This document shows, piece by piece, positions 49,922 through 59,929 of a stretch of DNA of 64,000 bases. This DNA comes from Mycobacteroides abscessus ATCC 19977 (GTDB lineage Bacteria > Actinomycetota > Actinomycetes > Mycobacteriales > Mycobacteriaceae): the NCBI RefSeq assembly GCF_000069185.1, contig NC_010397.1, positions 2,728,001 to 2,792,000 on the forward strand, in the 5' to 3' direction. Numbering within the stretch: the stretch's first letter is position 1; every line of letters begins with the position of its first letter. The notes beneath the pieces are model-generated. The model had not been told where the DNA came from. It ran no database searches and saw nothing but the letters and a program-made list of their open reading frames with translations. Both the position numbers and the translations under genes were made by a program.

Positions 49922-50187
49922 TAGCGGCCCTTCCCCGACACGCTCCCAGTTGTCACATAAGACGCACTAACAACATTGGCGCCACTTGCACCGTACGTCA
50001 CTTTTGCAACTAATGAAACTTTAGTCACAAATTACAGATGTGTAATTAATTGCCCACTGGCGGACAATTACAGAGATGTCATCCGACGGTTAATTGACGC
50101 GAATTGAAAAGCGGCAGTTCATCCGGGTTCTATAGTGCGCGCGGCTATTTCGCGACGAAACCTGGTGTGCGAATGGTTTGCAAACCG
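49922..50187. promoter_or_regulatory. A+T-rich intergenic control region upstream of ripA
   Basis: This 266-bp stretch has no gene. From about 49975 to 50105 it is markedly richer in A+T than its surroundings. The sequence aattacaga is present twice, at 50030-50038 and 50066-50074, 36 bp apart on centre. ripA is a known target of the MtrA response regulator, so these direct repeats could be its sites, but I cannot match them securely to the MtrA consensus. Confidence 0.4.
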
Positions 50188-50745
50188 TTACTTAACCGAG
50201 TCATTCGCGAAGCGGCCGCGAACGAGTGCAATTCCGGCGCAGGCCGCCGCGACCAGCACGACGAGCACAATGGTCAACGCGGTCCATGAGAAGTGCTCAC
50301 GTCCCAGCTCGTCCACGAAGTTGTTGGCCGACAGGACCGGGTTCCCGGTCTTTGCGACATCCTGCCCCGCCTCCAGCGTCACCCTGTCGTACTTGGCGCT
50401 GTAGGTGCCGGCGTAGGAGGGGCTGATGACCAGGATCGTCGAGTCCGGATGGTCCTTGCCGATCTCGGTCGCGATATCGCGCAACGGGGTGTCAATCCAG
50501 GGATTGCCAGGAAGAGCGACGACCTTCAGGTCGATGTCCTTGGCATGCGCCTTGGCGACGACTTCCTTCAGCCCGGGAACGTCAGCCGGCGCGGCCGCGA
50601 CGCCGTCCTCGTTGACGTCCGCGCGCGCCATCTGCAGACACTTGGCCGACCAGCCCACGGGGTCGGTTCCCGCGGTCTGTATCGACACGCCCACCGCCTG
50701 GCACAGTTCGGCGGGAATGAAGGTCGGCAGGTGCTGCGGCGTCAC
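50188..50745 (-). CDS. Rv1476-family membrane protein
   Basis: The 185-residue protein has a soluble N-terminal domain of about 145 residues (LKEVVAKAHAKDIDLKVVALPGN, STILVISPSYAGTYSAKYDR) and a single C-terminal membrane helix (WTALTIVLVVLVAAACAGIALV, about 153-174) with a short basic tail, so the bulk may face outward or inward depending on topology. It matches the mycobacterial Rv1476 group in size and place, between ripA and acn. Function unknown. Confidence 0.85.
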   Translation of the reverse strand: MTPQHLPTFIPAELCQAVGVSIQTAGTDPVGWSAKCLQMARADVNEDGVAAAPADVPGLKEVVAKAHAKDIDLKVVALPGNPWIDTPLRDIATEIGKDHPDSTILVISPSYAGTYSAKYDRVTLEAGQDVAKTGNPVLSANNFVDELGREHFSWTALTIVLVVLVAAACAGIALVRGRFANDSVK

Positions 50746-50996
50746 GCGACCAATCTAACCCCCGGCGAGCGCCGCGTTGCGCACCCGGACACGCCGTATT
50801 TGACGTGCATAACGACGCCTTCCCCCGGGGTGGCGGATGCCACGACGGGAATGGCGAGTGAAATTTGTGCATCCCCCTTATTACGGGACAAGCGTACTGT
50901 TAGACTAGCGATGGAAGGCAGCCATCTGTGGTGGCGCCTCCGGAACCCCGCCTGGCACAGCCCGCCGGCGGGTGGCCTTCGAGCTTTGGAGCTGAT

Positions 50997-53816
50997 GTGA
51001 CTAGCAGTCCTAACAAGACGGAATCGGTGAATTCCTTCGGCGCGCGCGGCACTCTGCAGGTTGGCGACGAGTCGTACGAGATCTTCCGACTCAACGCCGT
51101 ACCGGGCACCGAGAAACTGCCCTACAGCCTGAAGGTGTTGGCAGAGAACCTATTACGCACCGAAGACGGCGCGAACATCACCAAGGACCATGTCCTGGCG
51201 CTGGCCAACTGGGATCCCTCGGCCGAGCCGAGCGTGGAAATCCAGTTCACCCCGGCCCGCGTGGTCATGCAGGACTTCACCGGTGTGCCCTGCGTGGTCG
51301 ACCTGGCCACCATGCGTGAAGCGGTCGCCGCCCTCGGTGGCGATCCGGACAAGGTGAACCCGCTGTCCCCCGCCGAGATGGTCATCGACCACTCGGTGAT
51401 CCTGGACGTCTTCGGCACGGCCGACGCCTTCGAGCGCAACGTCGAACTCGAATACGAGCGCAACGCCGAGCGCTATCAGTTCTTGCGTTGGGGCCAGGGC
51501 GCTTTCGACGACTTCAAGGTCGTCCCGCCGGGCACCGGCATCGTGCACCAGGTCAACATCGAGTACCTGGCCCGCACCGTGATGGTGCGCAACGGCCAGG
51601 CCTACCCCGACACCTGTGTGGGCACGGACTCGCACACCACCATGGTCAACGGCCTGGGCGTGCTCGGCTGGGGAGTCGGGGGTATCGAGGCCGAGGCAGC
51701 CATGCTGGGCCAGCCGGTCTCCATGCTCATCCCGCGCGTCGTCGGCTTCAAGCTCACCGGCGAGATCCAACCGGGTGTGACCGCCACCGACGTGGTGCTG
51801 ACCGTCACCGACATGCTGCGCAAGCACGGCGTGGTGGGCAAGTTCGTCGAGTTCTACGGCAAGGGTGTGGCCGAGGTACCGCTGGCCAACCGCGCCACGC
51901 TGGGCAACATGAGCCCGGAATTCGGTTCTACCGCAGCGATCTTCCCGATCGACGACGAGACCATCAACTACCTGCGTCTGACCGGTCGCGACGAGGCACA
52001 GCTGGCGCTCGTCGAGGCCTACGCACGTGAGCAGGGCATGTGGCACGACGCCGATCACGAGCCTGCTTTCTCGGAGTACCTCGAGCTGGACCTGTCCACC
52101 GTCGTCCCGTCGATCTCCGGACCCAAGCGTCCGCAGGACCGCATCGAGCTGTCCGATGCCAAGAACGCGTTCCGCAAGGACATCCACAACTACGTCGAGG
52201 AAAACCACCCGGCGCCGCACACGAACCTCGATGAGGCCGTTGAGGAGTCATTCCCGGCAAGCGACTCCGCGGTGCTGTCCTTCGCCGAGGATGACGCCGT
52301 CATCCCGTCGGCGGCCAATGGCGGCGAGGGTCGCCCGTCCAAGCCGGTCAAGGTGACGTCCGCCGAGCGCGGCAACTTCGTGTTGGACCACGGCGCGGTG
52401 GTGGTCGCGGGCATCACGTCCTGCACCAACACCTCCAACCCGTCGGTCATGCTGGGCGCCGCCCTGCTGGCCAAGAAGGCCGTCGAGAAGGGCCTGACCA
52501 CCAAGCCATGGGTCAAGACCAACATGGCCCCCGGGTCGCAGGTCGTCACCGACTACTACAACAAGGCCGGTCTGTGGCCGTACCTGGAGAAGCTGGGCTA
52601 CTACCTGGGCGGCTACGGCTGCACCACATGCATCGGTAACACCGGCCCGCTGCCCGACGAGATCTCCAAGGCCATCAACGACAACGACCTCTCCGTGACC
52701 GCGGTCCTGTCCGGTAACCGCAACTTCGAGGGCCGCATCTCCCCCGACGTCAAGATGAACTACCTGGCCTCCCCGCCGCTGGTCATCGCCTACGGCATCG
52801 CCGGAACCATGGACTTCGACTTCGAGACCGATCCCCTGGGCAAGGATCACGACGGCAATGACGTCTTCTTGAAGGACATCTGGCCCAGCGCCTCGGAGAT
52901 CGAAGAGACCATCGCCTCGTCGATCAACCGTGAGATGTTCACCAGCTCCTACGCCGATGTCTTCAAGGGCGACGAGCGCTGGCGCGGGCTGCCCACCCCG
53001 GAGGGCAACACCTTTGCGTGGAGCGACGATTCGACGTACGTGCGCAAGGCGCCCTACTTCGATGGCATGCCGCTGGAGCCCACGCCGGTCACCGACATCA
53101 AGGGTGCGCGTGTGCTGGCCCTGCTCGGCGACTCGGTGACCACCGACCACATCTCGCCGGCCGGTTCCATCAAGTCGGGCACCCCCGCCGCGCAGTACCT
53201 CGACGAGCACGGTGTGGAGCGCAAGGATTACAACTCGCTGGGCTCACGCCGCGGCAACCACGAAGTGATGGTGCGCGGCACCTTCGCGAACATCCGCCTG
53301 CGCAACCAGCTGCTCGACGACGTCTCGGGTGGATACACTCGCGACTTCACCCAGGATGGCGGACCACAGTCGTTCATCTACGACGCGTCGGTGAATTACC
53401 AGAAGGCCGGTATCCCCCTGGTGGTGCTGGGCGGTAAAGAGTACGGATCAGGCTCGTCCAGGGACTGGGCGGCAAAGGGCACGCGTCTGCTGGGCGTCAA
53501 GGCCGTCATCACCGAGTCGTTCGAGCGCATTCACCGGTCGAATCTCATTGGTATGGGTGTCGTCCCGCTGCAGTTCCCGGCCGGAGAGTCCGCGGCCTCG
53601 CTGAAGCTGGACGGCACCGAGACCTACGACATCAGCGGAATCGAGAAGCTCAACGAGGGCTCGACGCCGAAGACCGTGCAGGTGACCGCTACCCGCGAAA
53701 ACGGCGAGACGGTTCAGTTCGACGCCGTGGTCCGGATCGACACCCCCGGTGAGGCCGACTACTACCGCAACGGCGGCATCCTGCAGTACGTGCTGCGGAA
53801 CATGCTGGCCGGTTAA
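50997..53816 (+). CDS. acn: aconitate hydratase Acn
   Basis: The 939-residue AcnA-type enzyme interconverts citrate and isocitrate. The [4Fe-4S] ligands are Cys 476 (SCTNTSNP), Cys 542 and Cys 545 (GCTTCIGN). The swivel domain with [10 protein letters not shown] and [15 protein letters not shown] follows. The GTG at 50997 is chosen since GGAG lies five bases upstream and the protein then aligns with M. tuberculosis Acn near VNSFGA. About 250 bp separate it from the divergent gene; TAGACT at 50901-50906 may be part of the promoter. The TetR gene follows 27 bp downstream. Confidence 0.97.
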   Translation: MTSSPNKTESVNSFGARGTLQVGDESYEIFRLNAVPGTEKLPYSLKVLAENLLRTEDGANITKDHVLALANWDPSAEPSVEIQFTPARVVMQDFTGVPCVVDLATMREAVAALGGDPDKVNPLSPAEMVIDHSVILDVFGTADAFERNVELEYERNAERYQFLRWGQGAFDDFKVVPPGTGIVHQVNIEYLARTVMVRNGQAYPDTCVGTDSHTTMVNGLGVLGWGVGGIEAEAAMLGQPVSMLIPRVVGFKLTGEIQPGVTATDVVLTVTDMLRKHGVVGKFVEFYGKGVAEVPLANRATLGNMSPEFGSTAAIFPIDDETINYLRLTGRDEAQLALVEAYAREQGMWHDADHEPAFSEYLELDLSTVVPSISGPKRPQDRIELSDAKNAFRKDIHNYVEENHPAPHTNLDEAVEESFPASDSAVLSFAEDDAVIPSAANGGEGRPSKPVKVTSAERGNFVLDHGAVVVAGITSCTNTSNPSVMLGAALLAKKAVEKGLTTKPWVKTNMAPGSQVVTDYYNKAGLWPYLEKLGYYLGGYGCTTCIGNTGPLPDEISKAINDNDLSVTAVLSGNRNFEGRISPDVKMNYLASPPLVIAYGIAGTMDFDFETDPLGKDHDGNDVFLKDIWPSASEIEETIASSINREMFTSSYADVFKGDERWRGLPTPEGNTFAWSDDSTYVRKAPYFDGMPLEPTPVTDIKGARVLALLGDSVTTDHISPAGSIKSGTPAAQYLDEHGVERKDYNSLGSRRGNHEVMVRGTFANIRLRNQLLDDVSGGYTRDFTQDGGPQSFIYDASVNYQKAGIPLVVLGGKEYGSGSSRDWAAKGTRLLGVKAVITESFERIHRSNLIGMGVVPLQFPAGESAASLKLDGTETYDISGIEKLNEGSTPKTVQVTATRENGETVQFDAVVRIDTPGEADYYRNGGILQYVLRNMLAG

Positions 53817-53843
53817 CCCCGGCCAGGACTAGGGGCCAACACA

Positions 53844-54416
53844 GTGCCGCGCGTTAGCGAGGATCACCTCGCGGCTCGTCGCCGCCAGATCCTCGATGGC
53901 GCGCGGCGCTGTTTTGCCGAGTACGGCTATGACGGCGCCACGGTGCGCCGTCTTGAGCACACCATCGGCATGTCGCGGGGCGCGATCTTCCATCACTTCC
54001 GCGACAAGGACACCCTGTTCTTCGCGCTCGCGCGCGAGGACGCCGAACGGATGGCGAATGTGGCTAGCCGTGAGGGTCTGGTGCAGGTGATGCGGGACAT
54101 GCTCGCCGATCCGAGTCAATTCGATTGGCTGGCAACCCGTTTGGAGATCGCCCGGAAGCTGCGCAACGATCCGGAGTTTCGGCGGGGCTGGAACCAGCGT
54201 TCCGAAGAGCTCAACACCGCTACCTTGGCGCGGCTACAGCGCCAGAAAAAGGCGGGCAGACTGCGTGAAGACGTGCCCAGCGAAGTCATCCTGGGTTATC
54301 TCGACCTGGTGCTCGACGGTCTGGTGGCCCGCCTGGCCGCCGGCGAATCGACAGAGAGCCTCAGCCGGGTGCTGGATCTCGTGGAGGACTCGGTGCGACG
54401 TGCCGATCACGCCTGA
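53844..54416 (+). CDS. TetR-family regulator, AcnR-like
   Basis: The 190-residue protein has an N-terminal HTH (RRRQILDGARRCFAEYGYDGATVRRLEHTIGMSRGAIFHHF in order, about 12-52) and a helical ligand domain. It sits directly behind acn on the same strand, as does AcnR, the aconitase repressor of Corynebacterium, and Rv1474c in M. tuberculosis. It therefore most likely represses acn, possibly in response to citrate. The start is GTG at 53844. Confidence 0.88.
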   Translation: MPRVSEDHLAARRRQILDGARRCFAEYGYDGATVRRLEHTIGMSRGAIFHHFRDKDTLFFALAREDAERMANVASREGLVQVMRDMLADPSQFDWLATRLEIARKLRNDPEFRRGWNQRSEELNTATLARLQRQKKAGRLREDVPSEVILGYLDLVLDGLVARLAAGESTESLSRVLDLVEDSVRRADHA

Positions 54417-54930
54417 CACCAAGGACTGGACCTGGGTCCTGGAGAGCCGTTGCGGTGAGTGCGGATTCGATCCGGCCGCAACATCATTCGATCAGATACC
54501 ACACATCGTCCGGGAGAATCTGGCGGCCTGGCAATCAGTGCTGGCCGGCCCCGACGTGCACCTGCGCCCCGACGAGCAGACCTGGTCGGCACTGGAGTAC
54601 GGCGCGCATGTCCGCGATGTGTTCCGCATCTTCCTGACACGGCTGCGGCTCATGTTGGCCGAGGACGACCCGCTGTTCGAGAATTGGGACCAGGACAAGA
54701 CTGCGCTCGAGGACCGCTACGCCCAACAAGACCCCGCGACAGTTGCCGACGAGCTTGCCGCGGCCGGTGAAGCCGTCGCCGCCGCATTTGCCGCGGTGCC
54801 GCTCAGCGCGTTACAGCGGCGCGGAACGCGAAGCAATGGCTCGGTTTTCACCGTCACCACGCTCGGGCTGTACTTCGTGCACGACCCGGTGCACCATCTC
54901 AACGATGTTTCCCGCCCGGCCGCGGATTAG
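54400..54930 (+). CDS. DinB-like putative metalloenzyme
   Basis: The 176-residue protein starts at the GTG at 54400, overlapping the end of the TetR gene by 17 bp. LRPDEQTWSALEYGAHVRDVFRIF (about 51-74) and FVHDPVHHLNDV near 160 supply histidines in the DinB four-helix-bundle pattern, a fold shared with mycothiol-dependent isomerases and S-transferases. The early CGECGFD motif is common in actinobacterial members. Substrate unknown. Confidence 0.78.
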   Translation: MPITPDTKDWTWVLESRCGECGFDPAATSFDQIPHIVRENLAAWQSVLAGPDVHLRPDEQTWSALEYGAHVRDVFRIFLTRLRLMLAEDDPLFENWDQDKTALEDRYAQQDPATVADELAAAGEAVAAAFAAVPLSALQRRGTRSNGSVFTVTTLGLYFVHDPVHHLNDVSRPAAD

Positions 54931-55469
54931 TGCGGGAAGTCGATCACCGCGCGTGCGGGCGTATCGGCGACATAGACCACCGGGCATTTCGATGCGTGCG
55001 CAGCGACCTTCCATGCCAGCACGCCATTGCGGTCTTTGAAGATGTCGGGGTCTTGCATGAGGCGGGCCGATCGCACCACCGGTGAGCCGGGCGGCGCCCC
55101 GAGGTCATCGGGCTGCGGAAAGGACTTGACCCGTTGGTTCTCCGGGCGGTCGAAGCTGCCCATCACCGTGTCGTGCGCCGCGGCGCCACGGAACGCCACC
55201 GCGTATCCCCCATCCACGGGCGTGACGGAAAACGGCGGTGCCTGCCAGTAGGTCACCGGCCCCACCGGCGGTGCCAGCCTGTTCGGCCCGAAGACAAAGG
55301 TGACCCGATCTACGTCATCGAGGGTTTCGATGCGCACATCGTGCAGGATGTTGGCGTAGTTCTCGGCACCGCCGTCGGTCAGGGTGGGGCAGGCGGGCGC
55401 GGCCCCTGCCTGCGGGACAGGCACCAACGAGCCGACTACTAGTACAAGCGGTACCAGGTATCGATACAT
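54927..55469 (-). CDS. exported AMIN-like domain protein
   Basis: The 180-residue protein has a signal peptide (YRYLVPLVLVVGSLVPVPQ, cleavage near AGA-AP) without a lipobox. The mature part contains LHDVRIETLDDVDRVTFVFG, YWQAPPF and an ending PARAVIDFPH, shared with the lipoprotein encoded just upstream (LLRDVRVGKQDDYDRVTFEFG, PRLVVDLPH). I read this as the AMIN-like domain of actinobacterial exported proteins. The start is the ATG at 55469. It converges on the DinB-like gene with a 4-bp overlap. Confidence 0.75.
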   Translation of the reverse strand: MYRYLVPLVLVVGSLVPVPQAGAAPACPTLTDGGAENYANILHDVRIETLDDVDRVTFVFGPNRLAPPVGPVTYWQAPPFSVTPVDGGYAVAFRGAAAHDTVMGSFDRPENQRVKSFPQPDDLGAPPGSPVVRSARLMQDPDIFKDRNGVLAWKVAAHASKCPVVYVADTPARAVIDFPH

Positions 55470-55575
55470 GAGTAGCGAATGTACGGCGTCCGCCACGAAA
55501 TTGTCGGCATTCGGCTGCGTCTTGTCCGTGGTGGTCAAGCCCGAGCCAGCACGTGGTGACCCGTCACAAATACCG

Positions 55576-56223
55576 TTAGTGCGGCAGATCCACCACAAGC
55601 CGTGGCGGGTTGGTCAGGGTGCTCACTTGGGGACAGCGCTGCTTGTTCAGCCCCAGCGCCCACCTGACCTTGCCTTCGAAATCCTCACCTTGCTTGGCCT
55701 CCGCAAGAACCGGGAAGTCCTTGGGCTTGATCTCGTTGGGCCCCGGGTAGGAGCGGATCGGTTTGTCGGCTTCGTGGGCGGCGGCGCCGTCGAAGAGCAC
55801 ACCGAGCAACGCATTTCCCGCGACTACGACATGGTCGCCCTTAGGCCCCGCAGACACACTCGCCGGGCTGTCCACCGAGTACTTGGGAACCACCAGCTCA
55901 TCCAGCGGCACCTTGTTCTTGGGATCGGCCTTGGGGTCCGGCCCGAATTCGAAGGTGACCCTGTCGTAGTCGTCTTGCTTTCCGACTCGGACATCGCGGA
56001 GCAGCGGGGCCACGTTCTTGCCGCCGCCGCCGCCGCTGACCGTCTCGCACGCGGTAACCCGGAAGGTCTCCGGCGCCGGCGTCGTCGTTTGCGGCAGCGC
56101 AGTCGTCGTGGCCACCGGCGACACCAGCTCGCCCAGCTGGCGTGTCTGGCCGGCACAACCGGATGCCGTCAGCGCCGTCAGCGCCAGTACTCCGATGTTC
56201 CGGATACCGCCTTGTCCTCGCAT
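55576..56223 (-). CDS. AMIN-like domain lipoprotein
   Basis: The 215-residue protein has a lipoprotein signal with LTASGC (Cys near residue 23), a low-complexity Thr/Pro linker (about 38-52) and a domain paralogous to the exported protein downstream, containing DDYDRVTFEFGPDPKAD and two cysteines. The ATG at 56223 gives a normal signal peptide. Being anchored in the envelope, it may bind cell-wall material, but no function is established. Confidence 0.78.
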   Translation of the reverse strand: MRGQGGIRNIGVLALTALTASGCAGQTRQLGELVSPVATTTALPQTTTPAPETFRVTACETVSGGGGGKNVAPLLRDVRVGKQDDYDRVTFEFGPDPKADPKNKVPLDELVVPKYSVDSPASVSAGPKGDHVVVAGNALLGVLFDGAAAHEADKPIRSYPGPNEIKPKDFPVLAEAKQGEDFEGKVRWALGLNKQRCPQVSTLTNPPRLVVDLPH

Positions 56224-56287
56224 CGCACCACGGTAGCAACAATTGTCGCCCGAAAGCTCAACGGGCACACTGCGTGTCGAAAGCCAA

Positions 56288-56470
56288 CTAGACCTTGCGG
56301 CCGCGCCGATTCGGGCCTCCGCGGCCGCGCAGGACCACGCCCGATTCCACGAGCGCGCGGTGCACGTAGCCGTACGATCGGCCCGTTTCCGCGGCGAGCG
56401 TACGAATGCTCGCCCCCTTCTCGTATCCGGCCTTCAGCTCGGCACGCTCCTCGTCGCGCGTTTTGGCCAT
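56288..56470 (-). CDS. 60-residue helix-turn-helix protein (Rv1473A-like)
   Basis: The small basic protein begins at the ATG at 56470, with GGAGAGAGG about five bases upstream. Its body ASIRTLAAETGRSYGYVHRA is a clear helix-turn-helix, followed by a Gly/Arg-rich tail (GRGGPNRRGRKV). Position and length match the M. tuberculosis gene Rv1473A, downstream of the ABC-F gene. It probably binds DNA; targets unknown. Confidence 0.85.
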   Translation of the reverse strand: MAKTRDEERAELKAGYEKGASIRTLAAETGRSYGYVHRALVESGVVLRGRGGPNRRGRKV

Positions 56471-56588
56471 CGCGACCTCTCTCCCGACTCCATTCCACAG
56501 CCCTGCTGGGCAGCTCGACCCGGTTGCACCATAGCGCAAATGTGATCACGCATGTGCACGAGACGCGGTAGGAGGGGAAAGAAATAGG

Positions 56589-58217
56589 TTAGGCCAGCTC
56601 GATGAGGTCCCGATACTCGTCCGACCAGTAGTCCTCGGTGCCATCCGGCAACAACACTACGCGTTGCGGGTTCAGTGCCTCGGCGGCTCCGGGGTCATGC
56701 GTCACCAGCACAACCGCACCGAGGTAACTGCGCAGCGCGTCCAGAACCTGCTCACGCGAGGCCGGGTCCAAGTTGTTGGTCGGCTCGTCGAGCAGCAACA
56801 CATTCGCCGTCGAGGCCACCAGTCCGGCCAGAGCCAGCCGGGTCTTCTCACCGCCGGACAGCGTGCCCGCCAGCTGCTCCAGCTGGGGACCACTGAACAT
56901 GAACGCGCCCAGGATTCCGCGCAGCTCCTGCTCTCCCGTATCCGGAGCGGCGTGACGGATGTTCTCCCAGACTGTCGCGTGATCGTCCAGGGTGTCGTGT
57001 TCCTGCGCGAAATATCCGAGTTTGAGACCGTGCCCCGGTTCCAACTCGCCGGCGTCGGCGGTCTCCACGCCCGCCAGCAGCCTCAGCAGCGTCGTCTTGC
57101 CGGCGCCGTTGAGTCCCAAGACCACGACCCGGGAACCACGATCGATGGCCAGATCCACCCCGGTGAAGATCTCCAGCGACCCGTAGTTCTTGGTCAGCCC
57201 CTTGGCCACCAACGGCACCCGCCCACACGCGGCCGGAGTGGGGAACTTGATGCGGGCCACCTTGTCGGCCACCCGTTCCTCGTCGAGCCCCGACAACATC
57301 TTCTCGGCGCGGCGCAACATATTCTGCGCGGCAACGGCTTTGGTGGCCTTAGCGCCCATCTTGGCCGCCTGGGTGCGCAGGGCTGACGCCTTCTTCTCCG
57401 CGTTGGCGCGCTCCCGGCGGCGGCGCTGTTCATCCAGCGACCGCGCGTCCAGATACTTCTGCCAACCCATGTTGTAAACGTCGACCTCGCCGCGTACCGC
57501 GTCCAGGAACCACACCTTGTTGACGACGTCCGCGAGCAGCTCGACGTTGTGACTGATCACCACCAGCCCGCCATCGTGATTTTGCAGAAAGCTACGCAAC
57601 CAGCCGATCGAGTCCGCGTCCAGGTGGTTGGTCGGCTCATCGAGCAGCAGTGTCATGCTCGAGCCCGCGCCGCCTTCGGACGCACCGAAGAGGATCCGCG
57701 CGAGCTCGACACGGCGGCGTTGCCCGCCGGAAAGCGTCCGCAGCGGTTGAACCAGAATCCGCTCGGGCAACCCGAGACTCGAGCAGATCCGGGCGGCTTC
57801 ACTCTCGGCGACATATCCGCCCAGCGAGGAGAAACGCTCCTCCAACTGCCCGTAGCGGCGCACCGCTTTATCGCGCTGGTCGTCGTCGGCCAGCTCGGCC
57901 ATCAGTGTCTGCTGCTTTTCCATCTCGCTGATGATGGTGTCCAGGCCGCGCGCCGACAGCACCCGGTCACGAGCCAGCAGATCCAAATTTCCCTCTTTGG
58001 GATCCTGTGGCAGATAACCAATTTCGCCAATCCGGGACACCGAGCCGGCGTATGGTTCACCCTCGCCGGCCAGAATTCTCATCGAGGTGGTCTTGCCGGC
58101 CCCGTTACGGCCCACCAGACCGATGCGGTCACCGGGCTGAATACGTAACGCGGGGCCCGGCGCGTAGACGAGCGTGCGGGCGCCGGCGCGGACCTCGAGG
58201 TCCGTCGCGGTAATCAC
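56589..58217 (-). CDS. ABC-F family ATPase (Rv1473-like)
   Basis: The 542-residue protein has two ABC cassettes without membrane domains: Walker A GRNGAGKTT and GLNGAGKTT, signatures LSGGQRRR and LSGGEKTR, and two LLLDEPTN Walker B motifs. A long charged linker (LDEQRRRRERANAEKKASAL, about 255-310) joins them, as in ABC-F proteins that bind the ribosomal E site. Some mycobacterial members give macrolide resistance, but that cannot be claimed here from sequence. The GTG start is 39 bp after echA12 on the same strand. Confidence 0.93.
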   Translation of the reverse strand: MITATDLEVRAGARTLVYAPGPALRIQPGDRIGLVGRNGAGKTTSMRILAGEGEPYAGSVSRIGEIGYLPQDPKEGNLDLLARDRVLSARGLDTIISEMEKQQTLMAELADDDQRDKAVRRYGQLEERFSSLGGYVAESEAARICSSLGLPERILVQPLRTLSGGQRRRVELARILFGASEGGAGSSMTLLLDEPTNHLDADSIGWLRSFLQNHDGGLVVISHNVELLADVVNKVWFLDAVRGEVDVYNMGWQKYLDARSLDEQRRRRERANAEKKASALRTQAAKMGAKATKAVAAQNMLRRAEKMLSGLDEERVADKVARIKFPTPAACGRVPLVAKGLTKNYGSLEIFTGVDLAIDRGSRVVVLGLNGAGKTTLLRLLAGVETADAGELEPGHGLKLGYFAQEHDTLDDHATVWENIRHAAPDTGEQELRGILGAFMFSGPQLEQLAGTLSGGEKTRLALAGLVASTANVLLLDEPTNNLDPASREQVLDALRSYLGAVVLVTHDPGAAEALNPQRVVLLPDGTEDYWSDEYRDLIELA

Positions 58218-58256
58218 TACTTACTCCTTGGATGCTGGGTGCGTGCCGGGCACGTC

Positions 58257-59066
58257 TCAGCGCTTGTCTCTGAATTCCGCCGGCCGCTTCTCCTTGCGCG
58301 CGGCGGTGGCTTCTTCGAAGTTGTCGGTGAGTAGCCGGACATATAGCTGGCCCAGGCCCTCTTGGTGCATATGACTTTCCAGGCTAGCGGCGTCCAGCCC
58401 ACTCCAAATCGTGCGCTTGGTCAACTCGATTCCCGGACGGGAGAACCCGGCGATGCGTTCCCCGATCGCGTAACACTCTTCCAGCAGCGACTCGGACGCC
58501 ACCTTCCGGGATACCAATCCGATGCGTTCGGCCTCGTCGGCGTCGACGTCGCGGCCGGTCAACATGATGTCAGAGGCGCGCGAGGTGCCGATGGCGCGGG
58601 GCAGCAGATAGCTCAGACCCAGTTCGCTGGCGGTCAACCCGTTGTTGATTCCGGCCGCCCGGAAGTACGCGTCCTGCGAGGCCACCCGGACGTCGCACGC
58701 CAGCGCCAGGCATAGTCCGCCGCCGATGGCCGCACCGTTGATGGCCGCGATCACCGGCTGATGCATGCGGCGCAGCGTGAGGATCACCTCGTCGAGCAGT
58801 TCCATGGAACGCAACGCGATGGTGGGCTGGGTCAGTCCGCCGATATGCGGAATGGGGCCGGCCGACTTCTGGTCGGCGCCCGAACAAAAGCCCTTACCGG
58901 CGCCCGTGATCACGACGGCGCGCACGTCATTGTCGTGGCTGATATCGACGAGCATCTGCTTGAAAGGCAGCATCACGTCGAACGCCATGGCATTCATCCG
59001 CTCGGGCCGGTTCAGGGTGACCAGGGCAATTTCCGGACGCGGACGGTCCACCAGGACGAAACTCAT
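58257..59066 (-). CDS. echA12: enoyl-CoA hydratase EchA12
   Basis: The 269-residue crotonase-fold protein has GKGFCSGADQKSAG near residue 58 (first oxyanion loop) and AAINGAAIGGGLCLALACDVRVA near 108 (second). It closely follows the M. tuberculosis EchA12 sequence as I recall it (LSYLLPRAIG, TKRTIWSGLDAASLE). It acts on acyl-CoA, perhaps in lipid degradation. The ATG at 59066 is used; the longer open frame runs antisense through the neighbouring gene. Confidence 0.93.
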   Translation of the reverse strand: MSFVLVDRPRPEIALVTLNRPERMNAMAFDVMLPFKQMLVDISHDNDVRAVVITGAGKGFCSGADQKSAGPIPHIGGLTQPTIALRSMELLDEVILTLRRMHQPVIAAINGAAIGGGLCLALACDVRVASQDAYFRAAGINNGLTASELGLSYLLPRAIGTSRASDIMLTGRDVDADEAERIGLVSRKVASESLLEECYAIGERIAGFSRPGIELTKRTIWSGLDAASLESHMHQEGLGQLYVRLLTDNFEEATAARKEKRPAEFRDKR

Positions 59067-59143
59067 GAATCCATATAACCGACCGCGCCGGGCTGCACCA
59101 AATCGCTGTGCCGCCGCACGTGCGGCCATGCCATACGGAGCGG

Positions 59144-59878
59144 TCAGCCGGCCCGGACCGGATTCTCGGCGCCGCTGCCGAGAACGGCAGACCGCTCGGC
59201 GGCCGATTGGTCGGACCGGCGGACAAACCGTTGCAGCAGGGTTACCGCGCTGGCAATGGAGACGATCAGAAGGGTGGGGCCGATCGCGACGATCAGAAGC
59301 TGCGACACGTCGACCGACAACGTGAAGATCAGGAAGACGGCCAACACCGGAAACATGCCGCAGAGCAGGCCCAGCCACAGGCAGATGCGTGTGTGCAGTG
59401 CGTGCCAGTCCGCGACATCCCGCTCCGTCCAGCCACGGCCCGCCAGTGCTCCATCGGCAAGCTTCGGCGAGATGGCGCTCGCGAACTTTTTGGATGCAGG
59501 CTTGCGCAGCAGCGCACTGACGACCAGGGACCATACGATCATGGAAACCGGGATGAGCTCGGTGACCTGCACAATGCGGGGGTTCTTGGTGGTGAATGCG
59601 ACCGTCAGCGAGCACGCGGCCGCGACGATCACCAACCCGTTCACCGGCTCGAACTTGCGTTTGATCACCATGTTCAAGATTCCCTGCAGGACGGCGGTGA
59701 TGATCGCGCCCGCGAGCGCGAGGTAAGGCGTTACCCCGAACGCGCGAAGGGCGTAGTACGCGATAAGCGGCGGAAGGGTGTTTATCGCGGTGGTCTTGAC
59801 GTACTCCCGCAGGCTGGTCGGCGCGTCCACACCTTCCGAGAGAGGTGTTTCGCCGTCGACTGGAACATGACTACCCAC
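59144..59878 (-). CDS. VC0807-like membrane protein
   Basis: The 244-residue protein has six to seven membrane segments, with INTLPPLIAYYALRAFGVTPYLALAGAI and a C-terminal pair around residues 165-215. The pattern (short first helix pair, KRKFEPVNGLVIVAA, then NPRIVQVTELIPV) resembles the VC0807 family. Its GTG start (59876-59878) lies inside a 43-bp palindrome, so it is probably repressed by a factor binding there. Function unknown. Confidence 0.72.
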   Translation of the reverse strand: MGSHVPVDGETPLSEGVDAPTSLREYVKTTAINTLPPLIAYYALRAFGVTPYLALAGAIITAVLQGILNMVIKRKFEPVNGLVIVAAACSLTVAFTTKNPRIVQVTELIPVSMIVWSLVVSALLRKPASKKFASAISPKLADGALAGRGWTERDVADWHALHTRICLWLGLLCGMFPVLAVFLIFTLSVDVSQLLIVAIGPTLLIVSIASAVTLLQRFVRRSDQSAAERSAVLGSGAENPVRAG

Positions 59879-59915
59879 GGTAAGTAAGCGTAGCCTACAC
59901 TTACTTACCGTGGGT
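59873..59915. promoter_or_regulatory. 43-bp near-perfect palindrome over the start of the VC0807-like gene
   Basis: acccacggtaagtaag (59873-59888) and cttacttaccgtgggt (59900-59915) are exact 16-bp inverted arms. The 11-base centre is itself palindromic (cgtag-c-ctaca) except for one mismatched pair. The element fills most of the 51 bp between thioredoxin and the next start codon and includes that codon. Size and symmetry are those of a TetR-type operator. On the minus strand TACGCT, eight bases before the GTG, could be a -10 for a leaderless message. Confidence 0.8.
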
Positions 59916-59929
59916 GGCTCCGCGCTTGG

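Noticed and set aside
49975..50105. Firm MtrA binding sites upstream of ripA
   Set aside because: Direct repeats are present and ripA is a known MtrA target in M. tuberculosis, but I could not match the repeats to the consensus with confidence.
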